From NCBI RefSeq assembly GCF_001425405.1, contig NZ_LMQP01000003.1, positions 1,131,678 through 1,195,677 on the forward strand: 64,000 nt of DNA. The letters are read 5' to 3'. This stretch comes from Sphingomonas sp. Leaf412 (GTDB lineage Bacteria > Pseudomonadota > Alphaproteobacteria > Sphingomonadales > Sphingomonadaceae). Made by a program: the position numbers and the translations under genes. The notes beneath the pieces are model-generated. The model was not told the DNA's origin. It saw only the letters and a list, made by a program, of their open reading frames with translations, and did no database searches. Each line of letters begins with the position of its first letter. Within the stretch, counting starts at the first letter, position 1. Below, piece after piece: positions 7,546 through 17,076 of the stretch.

Positions 7546-8615
7546 GCCGCGATCCGTTGCGCCGACGCGGCGGCGTGCAACCGGTCCAGCGCAGAGATCA
7601 GTTCCGCCTCGGTCGTGTAGCGGCCGAAACCGATCCGGATCGACGACCGCGCCGCCCCGTCGTCCAGCCCGATCGCGCGCAGTACATGGCTGGGACGCCC
7701 CGACCCGCTGGCACAGGCGGACCCGGCGGAGAAGGCAACGTCGCGCAGGTCGCTCATCAACCGCGCGACGTCCAGCCCCTCGCGCCGGACATTCAGGTTC
7801 CCGCGATAGCGCGGTCCGTCCGATCCGTTGAGGATCCAGCCGGGCAGCCTGTCCCGCGCCGATGCCCACAGCGCCGCGACATGCGTCGCATCCTCCGCCG
7901 CCCGTTCGTGCATCAATCGCGCCGCGGTGCCGAAACCGGCGCAAAGCGCGGGCGACAACGTGCCGGACCGACCGCCTTCCTGGTCGCCGCCGTACAGCAG
8001 CGGCGACAGCGTCACGCCGTCGCGGATCCACAGCGCGCCGATCCCCTTGGGCCCGTGCACCTTGTGCGCCGACAGCGCGATCAGGTCGCAACCGTCCGGA
8101 ATCGGCACGCGGCCATATCCCTGCACCGCGTCGCACAGCATCAGCGCGCCCGCCCGGCGCGCCGCCGCGGCCAGGGTCGCGACAGGCTGGATAACGCCGA
8201 TTTCGTTGTTGACCAGCATCGCCGCGACCAGGCCGGTGCCCGGCGGGATGTCCGCCGGTCGAACGATCCCCTCCCCGTCCACGGGCAGGACCGTCGTCGC
8301 CCGTCCGCGCGCCGCCTCCGCCCTTGCGGTGTCGAGCACCGCGGCGTGTTCCGTCGCGACGGTGACGATGCCGCCGCCCGTGCCCCGGATCGCCCAGTTC
8401 AGCGATTCGGTCGCCCCGCCGGTGAACACCACGCGCCCACCGTCGGGCAGCAATCGCGCGACCTGCGCGCGCGCAACTTCCACCGCCGCCTTCGCCGCCC
8501 GGCCGGGGCGATGGGCGGAATGCGGGTTCGCATGCTGATCGCGAAGCCAGGGAATCATCGCCTCCAGCGCCTCGGGCGCCAGCGGCGTCGTCGCCTGATA
8601 GTCCAGATAGGTCAT
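7542..8615 (-). CDS. Cysteine desulfurase, second tandem copy
   Basis: A 357-residue class V aminotransferase-fold enzyme that would take sulfur from cysteine using PLP. It starts MTYLDYQATTPLAPEAL. The PLP lysine lies in LIALSAHKVHGPKG and the catalytic cysteine in the SAGSACASG loop (Cys301). It overlaps the preceding desulfurase by 4 bp and the following ferredoxin by 4 bp. The two desulfurases clearly differ in sequence, so this is an old duplication rather than a recent one. IscS/NifS-type function is assigned by motif; no scaffold protein gene is adjacent. Confidence 0.87.
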   Translation of the reverse strand: MTYLDYQATTPLAPEALEAMIPWLRDQHANPHSAHRPGRAAKAAVEVARAQVARLLPDGGRVVFTGGATESLNWAIRGTGGGIVTVATEHAAVLDTARAEAARGRATTVLPVDGEGIVRPADIPPGTGLVAAMLVNNEIGVIQPVATLAAAARRAGALMLCDAVQGYGRVPIPDGCDLIALSAHKVHGPKGIGALWIRDGVTLSPLLYGGDQEGGRSGTLSPALCAGFGTAARLMHERAAEDATHVAALWASARDRLPGWILNGSDGPRYRGNLNVRREGLDVARLMSDLRDVAFSAGSACASGSGRPSHVLRAIGLDDGAARSSIRIGFGRYTTEAELISALDRLHAAASAQRIAA

Positions 8616-9673
8616 GCCGCGAACGATCGCGCGGTCCGCGCCACGCCGCGCCACGCCGCGATGAAGCGGTCGACGTCGGCATCGGTGGTGGTACGGCCGA
8701 AGCTGACCCGGACGACCTCCCGCGTCGTCTCCTCGGTCCAGCCCATCGCGCGCAGGACGTGGCTGGGCTTCATGCTGCCGCTCGCGCACGCGCTGCCCGC
8801 CGACACGGCGATGCCGTCCAGGTCGAAGCGGATGAGCTGCGTCATCGCGGCGACGCCGGGCATCCGATAGCTGCCGATCGCGGGATGACGTTCCGCCGCC
8901 CCGGCCACGACGTCGCCGCCGGATCGCCGGATCGCATCGTCCAGCCGGTTGCGCATCGCGCTGTGATCCGGTTCCGGCTCGGCGATGGCGGCGGCGAACG
9001 CCAGGATGCCTGGTACGTTCTCGGTCCCGGGGCGATAGCCGCGTTCCTGCCCGCCCGTGGGGGCCAAGGTCGCAAGATCGCGGACCAGCAACGCCCCGAC
9101 GCCGGGCCCGCCGCCGCGCTTGTGCGCGGACAAGGCGACGAAGTCCGCATCGCCCGCAAGTCCGGTGGTCGCGGGCATCTGCGCCGCATCGACCAGCAGC
9201 AGCCCCCCTGCGCCGTGCGCCGTCTCCGCCACCGCGTGCAACGGCTGCCGCACGCCGGTTTCGCTGTTGCACCATTGGACCGCCACCAGCGCGTCGCGCG
9301 CATCGATCGTCGCGGGATCGACGCAACCGGCGGAATCGACCGCGATGGTCTCCGCCCGCCCCGCGCCCCGCAGGCAGGCGTCATGCTCCACCGCGGACAC
9401 CAGCCGTCGTGTCGGCACCGCGCGGGTCAGCACGATCGCCAGCGACTCGCTCGCACCGCTGGTGAACAGGACCTCCCCCGTCCATCCGTACGCCGCCGCG
9501 ATCCGCGCGCGCGCCTCCTCCAGCATCGCGCGCGCGGCCCGCCCGTCGGCGTGCGGCGACGACGGATTCGCCCACCGCGCCATCCCGTCCACCAGCGCGT
9601 CGCGCGCAGCTGCGGTCATCGGCGTTGTGGCGGCGTGGTCGAGATAGGTGCGTGGCGGCAACAAGCGTTCCAA
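8612..9673 (-). CDS. Cysteine desulfurase, first tandem copy
   Basis: A 353-residue PLP-dependent cysteine desulfurase. Landmarks are RTYLDHAATTPM near the start, the PLP lysine in FVALSAHKRGGGPG, RPGTENVPGILAF, and the catalytic cysteine in SAGSACASG (Cys296). It is the first gene of a unit with a second desulfurase and a ferredoxin, all overlapping by 4 bp. It is transcribed away from the alpha/beta hydrolase at 9740, with only 66 bp between the two starts. The neighbours suggest a role in Fe-S assembly or tRNA thiolation; the sequence does not decide which. Confidence 0.87.
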   Translation of the reverse strand: MERLLPPRTYLDHAATTPMTAAARDALVDGMARWANPSSPHADGRAARAMLEEARARIAAAYGWTGEVLFTSGASESLAIVLTRAVPTRRLVSAVEHDACLRGAGRAETIAVDSAGCVDPATIDARDALVAVQWCNSETGVRQPLHAVAETAHGAGGLLLVDAAQMPATTGLAGDADFVALSAHKRGGGPGVGALLVRDLATLAPTGGQERGYRPGTENVPGILAFAAAIAEPEPDHSAMRNRLDDAIRRSGGDVVAGAAERHPAIGSYRMPGVAAMTQLIRFDLDGIAVSAGSACASGSMKPSHVLRAMGWTEETTREVVRVSFGRTTTDADVDRFIAAWRGVARTARSFAA

Positions 9674-9739
9674 TATCCTGATCCGGGCCTATATAGCGCG
9701 TGATTACGGGCGCCCAACGCCCTTGCCTTGCGAGACATC

Positions 9740-10396
9740 ATGCCCGAAGTCATCTTTCCCGGTCCCGACGGTCGTATCGAGGGACGCTTCGTCCCGGCAC
9801 CGCGTCCCCGCGCGCCCGTCGCGATGATCCTGCATCCGCATCCCAACGCCGGCGGAACGATGAACAATCGCATCGTGCAGGAACTGTACAAGACGTTCCA
9901 GCGCCGGGGGTTCGCCACGTTGCGGTTCAATTTCCGCGGCGTGGGCAAGAGTCAGGGAACGTTCGACAACGGGATCGGCGAGTTGAGCGACGCCGCCGCT
10001 GCGCTCGACTGGGTGCAGAGCTTCCATCCGGAGGCGCAGACGACGTGGATCGCGGGCTTCTCCTTCGGTGCGTGGATCGGCATGCAGCTGCTGATGCGGC
10101 GGCCGGAAATCCGCGGCTTCATCTCGGTCGCGCCGCCCGCCAACCTGTACGACTTCTCTTTCCTCGCCCCCTGTCCCTCCTCGGGCATCATCATCCAGGG
10201 CGCGGAGGACGAGGTCGCCACGCCGATGGCGACGCAGAAGCTGGTCGACAAGCTGCGGACGCAGAAGCACATCACCATCCATCACGACACGATCCCGCGC
10301 GCCAACCATTTCTTCGAACACGAGATGGAGGACCTGATGCGGTCGGTGGACAATTACCTCGACATGCGCCTGGCGCCCGACAGTCCGATCAAGTGA
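9740..10396 (+). CDS. Alpha/beta hydrolase
   Basis: A 218-residue cytoplasmic alpha/beta-hydrolase of the small dienelactone-hydrolase-like type. It has HPHPNAGGTMNNRIVQ near the N terminus, the nucleophile elbow GFSFGAWIG (G-x-S-x-G), and a C-terminal HFFEHEMEDL segment carrying the likely catalytic histidine. The ATG at 9740 (MPEVIFPGPDG) is the family start; a TTG four codons earlier is in frame but less likely. Substrate unknown. It is divergent from the cysteine desulfurase operon, and the pairing is often seen in sphingomonads without a known functional link. Confidence 0.82.
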   Translation: MPEVIFPGPDGRIEGRFVPAPRPRAPVAMILHPHPNAGGTMNNRIVQELYKTFQRRGFATLRFNFRGVGKSQGTFDNGIGELSDAAAALDWVQSFHPEAQTTWIAGFSFGAWIGMQLLMRRPEIRGFISVAPPANLYDFSFLAPCPSSGIIIQGAEDEVATPMATQKLVDKLRTQKHITIHHDTIPRANHFFEHEMEDLMRSVDNYLDMRLAPDSPIK

Positions 10397-10425
10397 CCGC
10401 CGCCGGCGGGCGCCCCATGAACGAA

Positions 10426-10465
10426 CGGCTGCGGCTCGGGGCCTGAAAGGTCCGAGCCGCAGCCG
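10426..10465. terminator. Strong hairpin between convergent genes
   Basis: A 14-bp perfect inverted repeat (CGGCTGCGGCTCGG at 10426-10439 and its complement at 10452-10465) with a 12-nt loop lies between the hydrolase and rpmE, which converge here. No T-run is present on either strand, so it may act as a bidirectional stop or as an RNA-stabilising end. Confidence 0.5.
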
Positions 10466-10506
10466 CTGGATACCGCCGGTCCGAACGGACCGCAGGCGCG
10501 TTCGCG

Positions 10507-10737
10507 TTACTTGCGAAGGGTGAGACCGCCGCCGAACCGCTTGTTGAAGCGTGCCACCTGGCCGCCCTGATCGAGCAGCTGGCCACGACCGCCGGTCCAC
10601 GCCGGATGCGCGAGCGGATCGATTTCCAGCGTCATCGTGTCGCCTTCCTTGCCCCACGTCGAGCGCGTCTCGTACACGGTGCCGTCGGTCATCTGCACCT
10701 TGATCGAGTGATAGTCGGGGTGCGTGTCTTTCTTCAT
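10507..10737 (-). CDS. rpmE: 50S ribosomal protein L31
   Basis: A 76-residue L31 beginning [19 protein letters not shown] and containing [26 protein letters not shown]. The zinc-binding CxxC of type A L31 is absent, so it is the zinc-free form, as usual in alphaproteobacteria. It lies 89 bp downstream of fabZ on the same strand and may have its own promoter. The 89-bp gap (10738-10826) shows no other gene. Confidence 0.95.
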   Translation of the reverse strand: MKKDTHPDYHSIKVQMTDGTVYETRSTWGKEGDTMTLEIDPLAHPAWTGGRGQLLDQGGQVARFNKRFGGGLTLRK

Positions 10738-10826
10738 CGTCGTATCTCCGCAATGGCTGGTTTCCGACCAGCCGGAAAGGAAGCGCGCGCCTACAGCGGC
10801 CCGCCCGCAAAGTCAAAGCGGGCCGT

Positions 10827-11324
10827 CTACGTCTTGGGCGGGTCCGCGATCATCGCGGTGAAGGCGGCCTCGGCGGCCAACTGACCGTCGATCGTGGCAC
10901 GGCCCGCGAACTTGCAGACGCTTGACCGCTTCTGCACGAACTCCACCTCCAGCCGCAGCAGGATCCCGGGTTCCACGGGCTTGCGGAACTTCGCATTCTC
11001 GATCGCCATGAAATAGACGAGCTTGCCCGACCCGGCGAGCCCGAGGCTCTCGACCGCCAGGATCCCGGCGGCCTGGGCCAGCGCCTCGACGATCAGGACG
11101 CCCGGCATGATCGGACGGCCGGGGAAATGCCCCTGGAAGAACCCTTCGTTGAAGGTCACCGCCTTGATCGCCGTGATCGAGCGATCGGGCACGATCTCCT
11201 CCACCCGGTCGACCAGAAGCATGGGGTAGCGATGCGGCAACGCCGCCAGCACGCGCGTGATGTCGAGCGGTCCGATCACGGACCCGCCCGACGTCTCACC
11301 GGCGTTCGCGGAAGGATCGCCCAT
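10827..11324 (-). CDS. fabZ: 3-hydroxyacyl-ACP dehydratase FabZ
   Basis: A 165-residue hot-dog-fold dehydratase of fatty-acid elongation. The catalytic histidine lies in [13 protein letters not shown], and the substrate-tunnel segment reads [20 protein letters not shown] with the catalytic Glu. It carries a short Gly/Ser-rich N-terminal extension before the domain ([14 protein letters not shown]). In the bamA-skp-fabZ order it belongs to the envelope block; lpxD, lpxA and lpxB, which commonly follow in other proteobacteria, are not here. It starts 6 bp after the ompH stop. Confidence 0.94.
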   Translation of the reverse strand: MGDPSANAGETSGGSVIGPLDITRVLAALPHRYPMLLVDRVEEIVPDRSITAIKAVTFNEGFFQGHFPGRPIMPGVLIVEALAQAAGILAVESLGLAGSGKLVYFMAIENAKFRKPVEPGILLRLEVEFVQKRSSVCKFAGRATIDGQLAAEAAFTAMIADPPKT

Positions 11325-11330
11325 CCCGGC

Positions 11331-11996
11331 TCAGCGCCCGGTCGGGCGCCGCGTGGTCGTCGCGGGCGCGGGCGTCGCGGTCGTAGCGGCGGCGGCACCG
11401 GCGGCGCCCTGCTGCTGGCCCGGCTGCCAGTTGGCGGGCGGCGTGGTGGTCACCGACGGGACGGCCCGGTCCAGCTCCGCCGTGATCGCCGACGTGATGT
11501 CGGCGGCCGGATTGGCGAACAGCGCGGCGTTGGGACGCAGCAGCAGGCTGACGTTCTTCGCGCGCACCGCGGCGTTGACCGCGTCGGGCAGCTTCGCCGA
11601 AATCTGTTCCAGCGCATAGGCCTGCGCACGGCTGGCGGGGGCGGTCAGGCGCTGGAGCTCGGCGTTGGCGGCCTGCTCCTTCGTCTGGATCGCCTGCGCC
11701 TGCGGACGCAGCGAGGCCTCGGTCGCGCCCGGCGCCGCGGCGGCGCGCTGATACGCGGTCACCAGCGGCTGCAATTCGGTGTTGATCGCGTTGCGGCGCG
11801 CGGTCGCCTGGTCCAGCTGGGTCTTGTACGTCCCCTGGATCTGCGTGCGCGCGGTGGCCCACGCCTTGGAATTGGCGACCGCGCCTTCGGGATCGGCGAC
11901 CGCGATACCATTGACCTGCGCGGCGGCGGCGCCGCCGGCGAGCATGGCGGGGCCGGCGAGCGCGGCGGCGAGCAGGAGGGTCTTGAACGTCGTCAT
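11331..11996 (-). CDS. OmpH/Skp-family periplasmic chaperone
   Basis: A 221-residue secreted protein: the signal peptide ends at GGAAAAQ, then comes an alanine/glutamine-rich alpha-helical region (about residues 45-130) that would form the Skp coiled-coil tentacles, then a Thr/Pro/Ala-rich tail. Skp binds unfolded outer-membrane proteins and hands them to the BAM complex, which fits its place directly after bamA with a 1-nt TGATG overlap. Sequence identity to enteric Skp is low; the call rests on signal peptide, composition, length and gene order. Confidence 0.85.
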   Translation of the reverse strand: MTTFKTLLLAAALAGPAMLAGGAAAAQVNGIAVADPEGAVANSKAWATARTQIQGTYKTQLDQATARRNAINTELQPLVTAYQRAAAAPGATEASLRPQAQAIQTKEQAANAELQRLTAPASRAQAYALEQISAKLPDAVNAAVRAKNVSLLLRPNAALFANPAADITSAITAELDRAVPSVTTTPPANWQPGQQQGAAGAAAATTATPAPATTTRRPTGR

Positions 11997-14701
11997 CAGA
12001 ACTGTGTCCCTACGTTGAAGGTGATGAGTTTGGGGTCGTCGCCGGGCTGGGTCACCAGCGCCTTGGCGAGGTCGATGCGGAGCGGGCCGAACGGCGAGTT
12101 CCAGTTCACGCCGATACCCACGGACACGCGCGGTCGCGCACTGTCGCCCAGGAAGCGTTCCAGGAACGGCTGCGATGCGATCAGGGGCACGTTGGGGATG
12201 ATCCCGTTACAGGCCCCGCTGGCATCGGGCAGGCCCGTGGCGCAGGTCGTCTGCACCGCCCCGCCCGCCGCGTTGACGAAGTAATAGAGCGGCGCGCCGG
12301 TGGTCGGATCGGTCTGCGGCAGCGGCAGGACGATCGTGTTCCCGTTGGCGTCGGTCGTGGTCGGGAACGTCGCGGTCGGGCGCGGCCGGGTGATGTTGAA
12401 GAGGCTGCCCATCTGCGCGTAGATCGACGGCCGCAGCCCCAGTTCGCGCGCGCCGGAGCCGAGCGGGATCTCCAGCTCGACACGGGCGAGGTAATATGCC
12501 TTCCCGCCCAGCGCGTCGTCGATGATCTGGTCCCGATCGGTGACCAGGACCTGCGCGCCCGACGGATCGGTCGTGTACGACAATCGCTGCACGCGCGGGC
12601 CGACGCCGCGGATGTCGAAGCCGCGGAACTGCGGCTCGCCCAGGTAGAAACGGTCGTTGATCCGGATGGGATCGCGGCCGTCGCCGGGCGACCCCTGCAA
12701 CGAGTGGATGTAGCCGCCCTCGGCGACGATCGAGCCGATGAACCCGGACCCGATGTTCTTGTACTTCGCGCCCTCCAACCGGGTGCGGATGTATTTGACG
12801 TCCCCGCCGAGGCCCGCGAAATCCTGGCTGAACGACAGGCGCTGGCCCGCCGTCGGACGCAGCCGGCTGTTCAGGCTGTCGTAGATCAGCGAATAGCCGA
12901 CCGCGGAGGTCAGTCGCTTGCCGAGCGCGTCGCACAGGTAGCGACCGGCCTTCAGCGGATCGCACTGGCCGTTGGTGAAGAAGCTGGCCTCGTCCAGCCC
13001 GACATCGTCGTAGCTGAGGCTGTAGCGACCGGCGAGCTGCCAGAATTCGGTCAGCGGCACGCCCGCGCGGACCTGGAACCCGGTCGACGTCTGGCTGTAC
13101 GTCGTGTTGCGATTGGTGCCGATGAAGTTGAACGAATTGAAGTCGCGCCGGAACACGTCCACGCCCACCGCGATGTTGCGGTCGAACAGATAGGGTTCGG
13201 TAAAGCCCAGCTCGATCGACTTCGAATAGGTGGAGTAATTGACGCCGGCGCGCAATTCCTGACCGCGGCCGCGGAAATTGCGCTGCGTGATGTTCGCCTG
13301 GATGATGAAGCGTTCGAGGGAGGAATAGCCGGCCGACAGCTGCAACTCGCCGGTCGATTTCTCTTCCACGTTCGCCTCCAGCACGACGCGGTCGGGCGTG
13401 GTGCCCGGCGTCTGCTTGATCTCGAACTTGTCCTGGAAATACCCCAGGCTATTGATGCGATCCTGCGAACGCTTCACCTGGAACGTGTTGAACGCATCGC
13501 CTTCCGCCAGGCGGATTTCGCGGCGGATGACCTTGTCCTGCGTGTTCGTGTTGCCCGTTATCTCCACCCGCTCGACATAGGTGCGCTGCGCCTGGCCGAT
13601 GTGGAAGTTGATCGACATGGTCAGCGTGTCGCGGTCACGCTGGAATTCCGGCGCGACCTGTGTGAAGGCGTAGCCGAACAGGCCCGTCGTCTGGCTCAAA
13701 TTGTCGACCGTATCCTCGACCGCCTTGGCGTTGTACCAGTCGCCCTTCTTGATCGGCAGCGTCGTCGCCAGCTTTTTTCCGTCGAAGTCGCGGATATCGC
13801 TGTCGACGGTTACGTCGCCGAATTTGTAGCGCGGGCCTTCCTCCACCACGTAGGTGATGATGAAGTCCTTCTTGTCGGGCGTCAGCTCCGCCACCGCGCT
13901 GGTGACGCGGAAATCGGCATAGCCCTCGGTCAGGTAGAATTGGCGCAGCTTCTGCTGGTCGTAGGCCAGGCGATCCTGGTCGTACGACGTGCCCGACGAC
14001 AGGAAGCGATAGAAGCGCGCTTCCTTCGTCGCCATCTGCGCGCGCAGCTTGCCGTCGTCGAAGACCTCGTTGCCCAGGATGTTGATCTGGCGGACCTTCG
14101 ACTTCGGGCCTTCGCTGATCTCGAACACCACGTCGACGCGGTTCTGGTCCAGATTGACCATCTTCGGCTCGACCGATGCGGCGAACCGGCCCTGGCGCCG
14201 GTACAGTTCCACGATGCGGCCGACATCCTGGCGGACCGCGGCGCGCGTGAAGATCTGGCGCGGCTTGAGCTTGATTTCCTTGACGATCTTGTCGTCCTTC
14301 AACCGCTTGTTCCCTTCCAGGATCACGCGATTGATGATCGGGTTCTCACGCACGCGGATGACGATGTCGCCCGTCTCCGCCCCCGCGATCGACACGTCCG
14401 CGAACAGGTCGCTGGCGAACAGGTCCTTGATCGCCTGGTCGAGCAATTCGTTGGTATACGGCTGCCCCTGGCGTAGCTTGGTGTAGCTGAGCGCGGTTTC
14501 CGCCTCGATCCGCTGCGATCCTTCGACGCGCAGCGACTTGATGACGCGCTGGGCCTGCGGCGCGGTGGCGACGACGGCGGGGGTGGCCACCGGCGTACGC
14601 GCTGGCGCCGTCTGGGCCAGCGCGGGAACGCCGGAAAGCATGGTGCAGCCCAGCAGGGCCGCCGCGCGCAACCGCGAAGTCGAAGCGTTGTGGACGGTCA
14701 C
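11996..14701 (-). CDS. bamA: Outer-membrane protein assembly factor BamA
   Basis: A 901-residue Omp85 protein, the core of the BAM complex that folds beta-barrels into the outer membrane. Order: signal peptide ending VPALAQ, a short Pro/Ala linker, five POTRA domains (beginning IKSLRVEGSQRIEAETALSY), and a 16-stranded barrel with the L6 motif FRGFDIRG and the terminal FNVGTQF ending in Phe. The start is GTG at 14701, the only start that keeps a normal signal peptide. A long loop rich in Thr/Pro near residues 780-840 is an insertion typical of sphingomonads. The 81 bp before it (14702-14782) hold nothing recognisable. Confidence 0.95.
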   Translation of the reverse strand: MTVHNASTSRLRAAALLGCTMLSGVPALAQTAPARTPVATPAVVATAPQAQRVIKSLRVEGSQRIEAETALSYTKLRQGQPYTNELLDQAIKDLFASDLFADVSIAGAETGDIVIRVRENPIINRVILEGNKRLKDDKIVKEIKLKPRQIFTRAAVRQDVGRIVELYRRQGRFAASVEPKMVNLDQNRVDVVFEISEGPKSKVRQINILGNEVFDDGKLRAQMATKEARFYRFLSSGTSYDQDRLAYDQQKLRQFYLTEGYADFRVTSAVAELTPDKKDFIITYVVEEGPRYKFGDVTVDSDIRDFDGKKLATTLPIKKGDWYNAKAVEDTVDNLSQTTGLFGYAFTQVAPEFQRDRDTLTMSINFHIGQAQRTYVERVEITGNTNTQDKVIRREIRLAEGDAFNTFQVKRSQDRINSLGYFQDKFEIKQTPGTTPDRVVLEANVEEKSTGELQLSAGYSSLERFIIQANITQRNFRGRGQELRAGVNYSTYSKSIELGFTEPYLFDRNIAVGVDVFRRDFNSFNFIGTNRNTTYSQTSTGFQVRAGVPLTEFWQLAGRYSLSYDDVGLDEASFFTNGQCDPLKAGRYLCDALGKRLTSAVGYSLIYDSLNSRLRPTAGQRLSFSQDFAGLGGDVKYIRTRLEGAKYKNIGSGFIGSIVAEGGYIHSLQGSPGDGRDPIRINDRFYLGEPQFRGFDIRGVGPRVQRLSYTTDPSGAQVLVTDRDQIIDDALGGKAYYLARVELEIPLGSGARELGLRPSIYAQMGSLFNITRPRPTATFPTTTDANGNTIVLPLPQTDPTTGAPLYYFVNAAGGAVQTTCATGLPDASGACNGIIPNVPLIASQPFLERFLGDSARPRVSVGIGVNWNSPFGPLRIDLAKALVTQPGDDPKLITFNVGTQF

Positions 14702-14782
14702 CGAAAAATCCCACTCGAGAGAAACCCGCGCGCGGTGCAGGGCCGCGTCGCCCTGCCCCAGCTTGCCCGCACGATCAACACG

Positions 14783-15922
14783 TCATCCCGTGCGCAACAG
14801 GCCGGACAGGGCATGCCACAGGCCGAAATTGCCGAGATCGTTGATCGTGACCAGCACCATCAGCGCCAGCACCGCCATCAGCCCCCCGCGATAGGCCCAT
14901 TCCATCGCCTCCGGCGCGACCGGGCGGCGGCGCACCGCTTCGATCGCGTAGAACAACAGGTGGCCACCATCCAGCATCGGCACTGGCAGCAGGTTGATGA
15001 ACCCCAGATTGATGGACACCAGCGCGATCAGGAAGACGAACGCGTCCCAGCCCAGCGACATCTGCTCGCCCGATACTTTCGCGATCGACAGGGGACCGCC
15101 CAGTTCCTTCACGGACCGGCGGCCGGTCACGATCTGTCCGATCGTTTCCACCATCATGCGCACGATCTGCCCGGTACGCGCGACCGCGACGACGGGGGCG
15201 TCGAGCAGGCCGACGGGCACGACCACCGGGTCGGTCGGCGAAATGCCCAGCAGGCCGACCTTGTATTCGTTCCCGAACCGGTCGCGCTGTACCTGCGTGG
15301 CGATCGTCGCGTCCACACCGGCGGCGCGGCCGTCGCGCACATACTCGACCCGAACGCGCTCGCCCGCGCGAATCTTCACGTACCGGACCATGTCCTCGAA
15401 CGAATCCATCGGCCGATCGCCGATCGCGACGATCCGGTCGCCGGTGCGCAACCCGGCGGCGGCGGCGGCGGTGCCGGGGATCGCCTGCCCCACCACGGCA
15501 GGGGTCCGCACGTCGCCATAGGCGAGCGCGAAGCCGCCGAGGATCACGATCGCGAGCAGGAAGTTCACGACCGGCCCGGCGGCGACGATGATCGCACGCT
15601 GCCACACCGGCTTCGCCTGGAACGTCTGCGCCCGCTCCTCCGCGGGTAGCGCCAGCCATTCCGCCGACGGCTGCGACACGGCGTTCATGTCGCCCGCGAA
15701 TTTGACGTAGCCTCCCAGCGGGATCCAGCCCAGCTTCCACCGCGTACCGCGGCTGTCGGTCCATCCGGCGACCTCGCGCCCGAACCCGATCGAGAAGGCA
15801 TCGGCCTTCACCCCGAACCAGCGTCCCGCCAGATAATGCCCCATCTCGTGCACGAAAACGAGCGGGCCGATGACCAGCACGAACGACAGCAGGGTAAGGA
15901 TGACACCGGGGGCCTGGATCAA
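14783..15922 (-). CDS. rseP: RIP zinc metalloprotease RseP
   Basis: A 379-residue site-2 protease of the inner membrane that cleaves anti-sigma factors inside the membrane. The zinc site is VFVHEMGHYLAG (HExxH) in the first transmembrane helix, a single PDZ domain follows (GLRTGDRIVAIGDRPMDSF), and the third zinc ligand is in the LLPVPMLDGGHL motif. The start is a TTG at 15922 that overlaps the dxr stop (TTGA), with AGAGGA 9 bp upstream; no ATG is available near the conserved N terminus (IQAPGVILTLLSF). It is coupled to dxr and lies upstream of bamA, as in many proteobacteria. Confidence 0.93.
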   Translation of the reverse strand: MIQAPGVILTLLSFVLVIGPLVFVHEMGHYLAGRWFGVKADAFSIGFGREVAGWTDSRGTRWKLGWIPLGGYVKFAGDMNAVSQPSAEWLALPAEERAQTFQAKPVWQRAIIVAAGPVVNFLLAIVILGGFALAYGDVRTPAVVGQAIPGTAAAAAGLRTGDRIVAIGDRPMDSFEDMVRYVKIRAGERVRVEYVRDGRAAGVDATIATQVQRDRFGNEYKVGLLGISPTDPVVVPVGLLDAPVVAVARTGQIVRMMVETIGQIVTGRRSVKELGGPLSIAKVSGEQMSLGWDAFVFLIALVSINLGFINLLPVPMLDGGHLLFYAIEAVRRRPVAPEAMEWAYRGGLMAVLALMVLVTINDLGNFGLWHALSGLLRTG

Positions 15923-17076
15923 GAGACGCAATCCTCTACGCGCTCGCCCGCACGCCGCCGCGCCTCCGCGTCGATCGCGAACACCGCGTCGAGCGTCTCC
16001 GGCGCGGCCGGGCCGTAACCCTGCAATATATCGTCCACGATTGCGGCGATTTCGAGGAAGCCGATCCGCCCCGCCAGGAATGCCGCCACCGCGACCTCGT
16101 TCGCCGCATTCAGGATCGCCGGCGCCGCGCCCCCCGCGTCCAGCGCGGCGCGGGCCAATGCGAGCGCGTGGAAGCGGACCGGATCGGGCGCTTCGAAATC
16201 GAGCCGGCCCAGCTTCACCAGGTCCAGCGCCTCCATCGGGGTCGCCATGCGGTCGGGCCAGGCCAGGCAGTGCGCGATCGGCACGCGCATGTCGCTGGGG
16301 CCGAGCTGTGCCAGCATCGACCCGTCGACATAATCGACCATGCTGTGGATCACCGATTGCGGATGGACCACGATCTCGATCCGCGCGGGGTCGATCGGGA
16401 ACAGCCGCGCGGCCTCGATCAGTTCGAGACCCTTGTTCATCATCGTCGCCGAATCGACCGATATCTTCGCGCCCATCGACCAGTTCGGATGCGCCACCGC
16501 CTGCGCGGGCGTGACCTGCGCCATGGCGTCCAGTGACCAGTCGCGGAACGGCCCGCCGCTGGCGGTCAGGACGATGCGGCGCACGCGGTCGGGCCGGGCG
16601 AAGTCGAAGCATTGGAACACGGCGTTATGCTCGCTGTCCGCGGGCAGAATCGTCGCCCCGTGCGCGCGCGCCGCGGCCGTGACGAGGTCGCCGGCGGAGA
16701 CGAGCGGTTCCTTGTTCGCCAGGATGACCGTCCCACCGCATTCGATCGCCGCCATCGTGGACGCGAGGCCCGCGCATCCGACGATCGCGCCCATCGTCAC
16801 GTCCGCGCCCAGCGCCGCGGCGTCGCACACCGCCTGCGCTCCGCCCGCGACGGCGATGCCGGTGCCCGCCAGCGCGCGGTCCAGATCGGGCAGGCAGCGC
16901 TCGTCCGCCACCACCGCCAGTTCGGCATGGGTGCGGATCGCAGCGGCGGCGAGCTTCCCCACGTCGCAATTGGCGGTCAGCGCGCGGACGCGGAAACGGT
17001 CCGGCGCCCGCTCGACTAGGTCGAGCGTGGACGTGCCGACCGATCCGGTCGCCCCCAATATCGTGACCGTCCTCAC
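15919..17076 (-). CDS. dxr: 1-deoxy-D-xylulose 5-phosphate reductoisomerase
   Basis: A 385-residue enzyme of the MEP isoprenoid pathway converting DXP to MEP with NADPH. The NADPH motif GATGSVGTSTLDL follows the start, then ILANKEPLVSAGD, ADSEHNAVFQ (metal and substrate site), SGGPFRDW, and HPNWSMGAKISVDSATMMNK. All catalytic segments are intact. It starts with GTG at 17076 in a GTGA overlap with cdsA and ends in a TTGA overlap with rseP. It supplies precursors for the undecaprenyl chain made by uppS in the same operon. Confidence 0.95.
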   Translation of the reverse strand: MRTVTILGATGSVGTSTLDLVERAPDRFRVRALTANCDVGKLAAAAIRTHAELAVVADERCLPDLDRALAGTGIAVAGGAQAVCDAAALGADVTMGAIVGCAGLASTMAAIECGGTVILANKEPLVSAGDLVTAAARAHGATILPADSEHNAVFQCFDFARPDRVRRIVLTASGGPFRDWSLDAMAQVTPAQAVAHPNWSMGAKISVDSATMMNKGLELIEAARLFPIDPARIEIVVHPQSVIHSMVDYVDGSMLAQLGPSDMRVPIAHCLAWPDRMATPMEALDLVKLGRLDFEAPDPVRFHALALARAALDAGGAAPAILNAANEVAVAAFLAGRIGFLEIAAIVDDILQGYGPAAPETLDAVFAIDAEARRRAGERVEDCVS

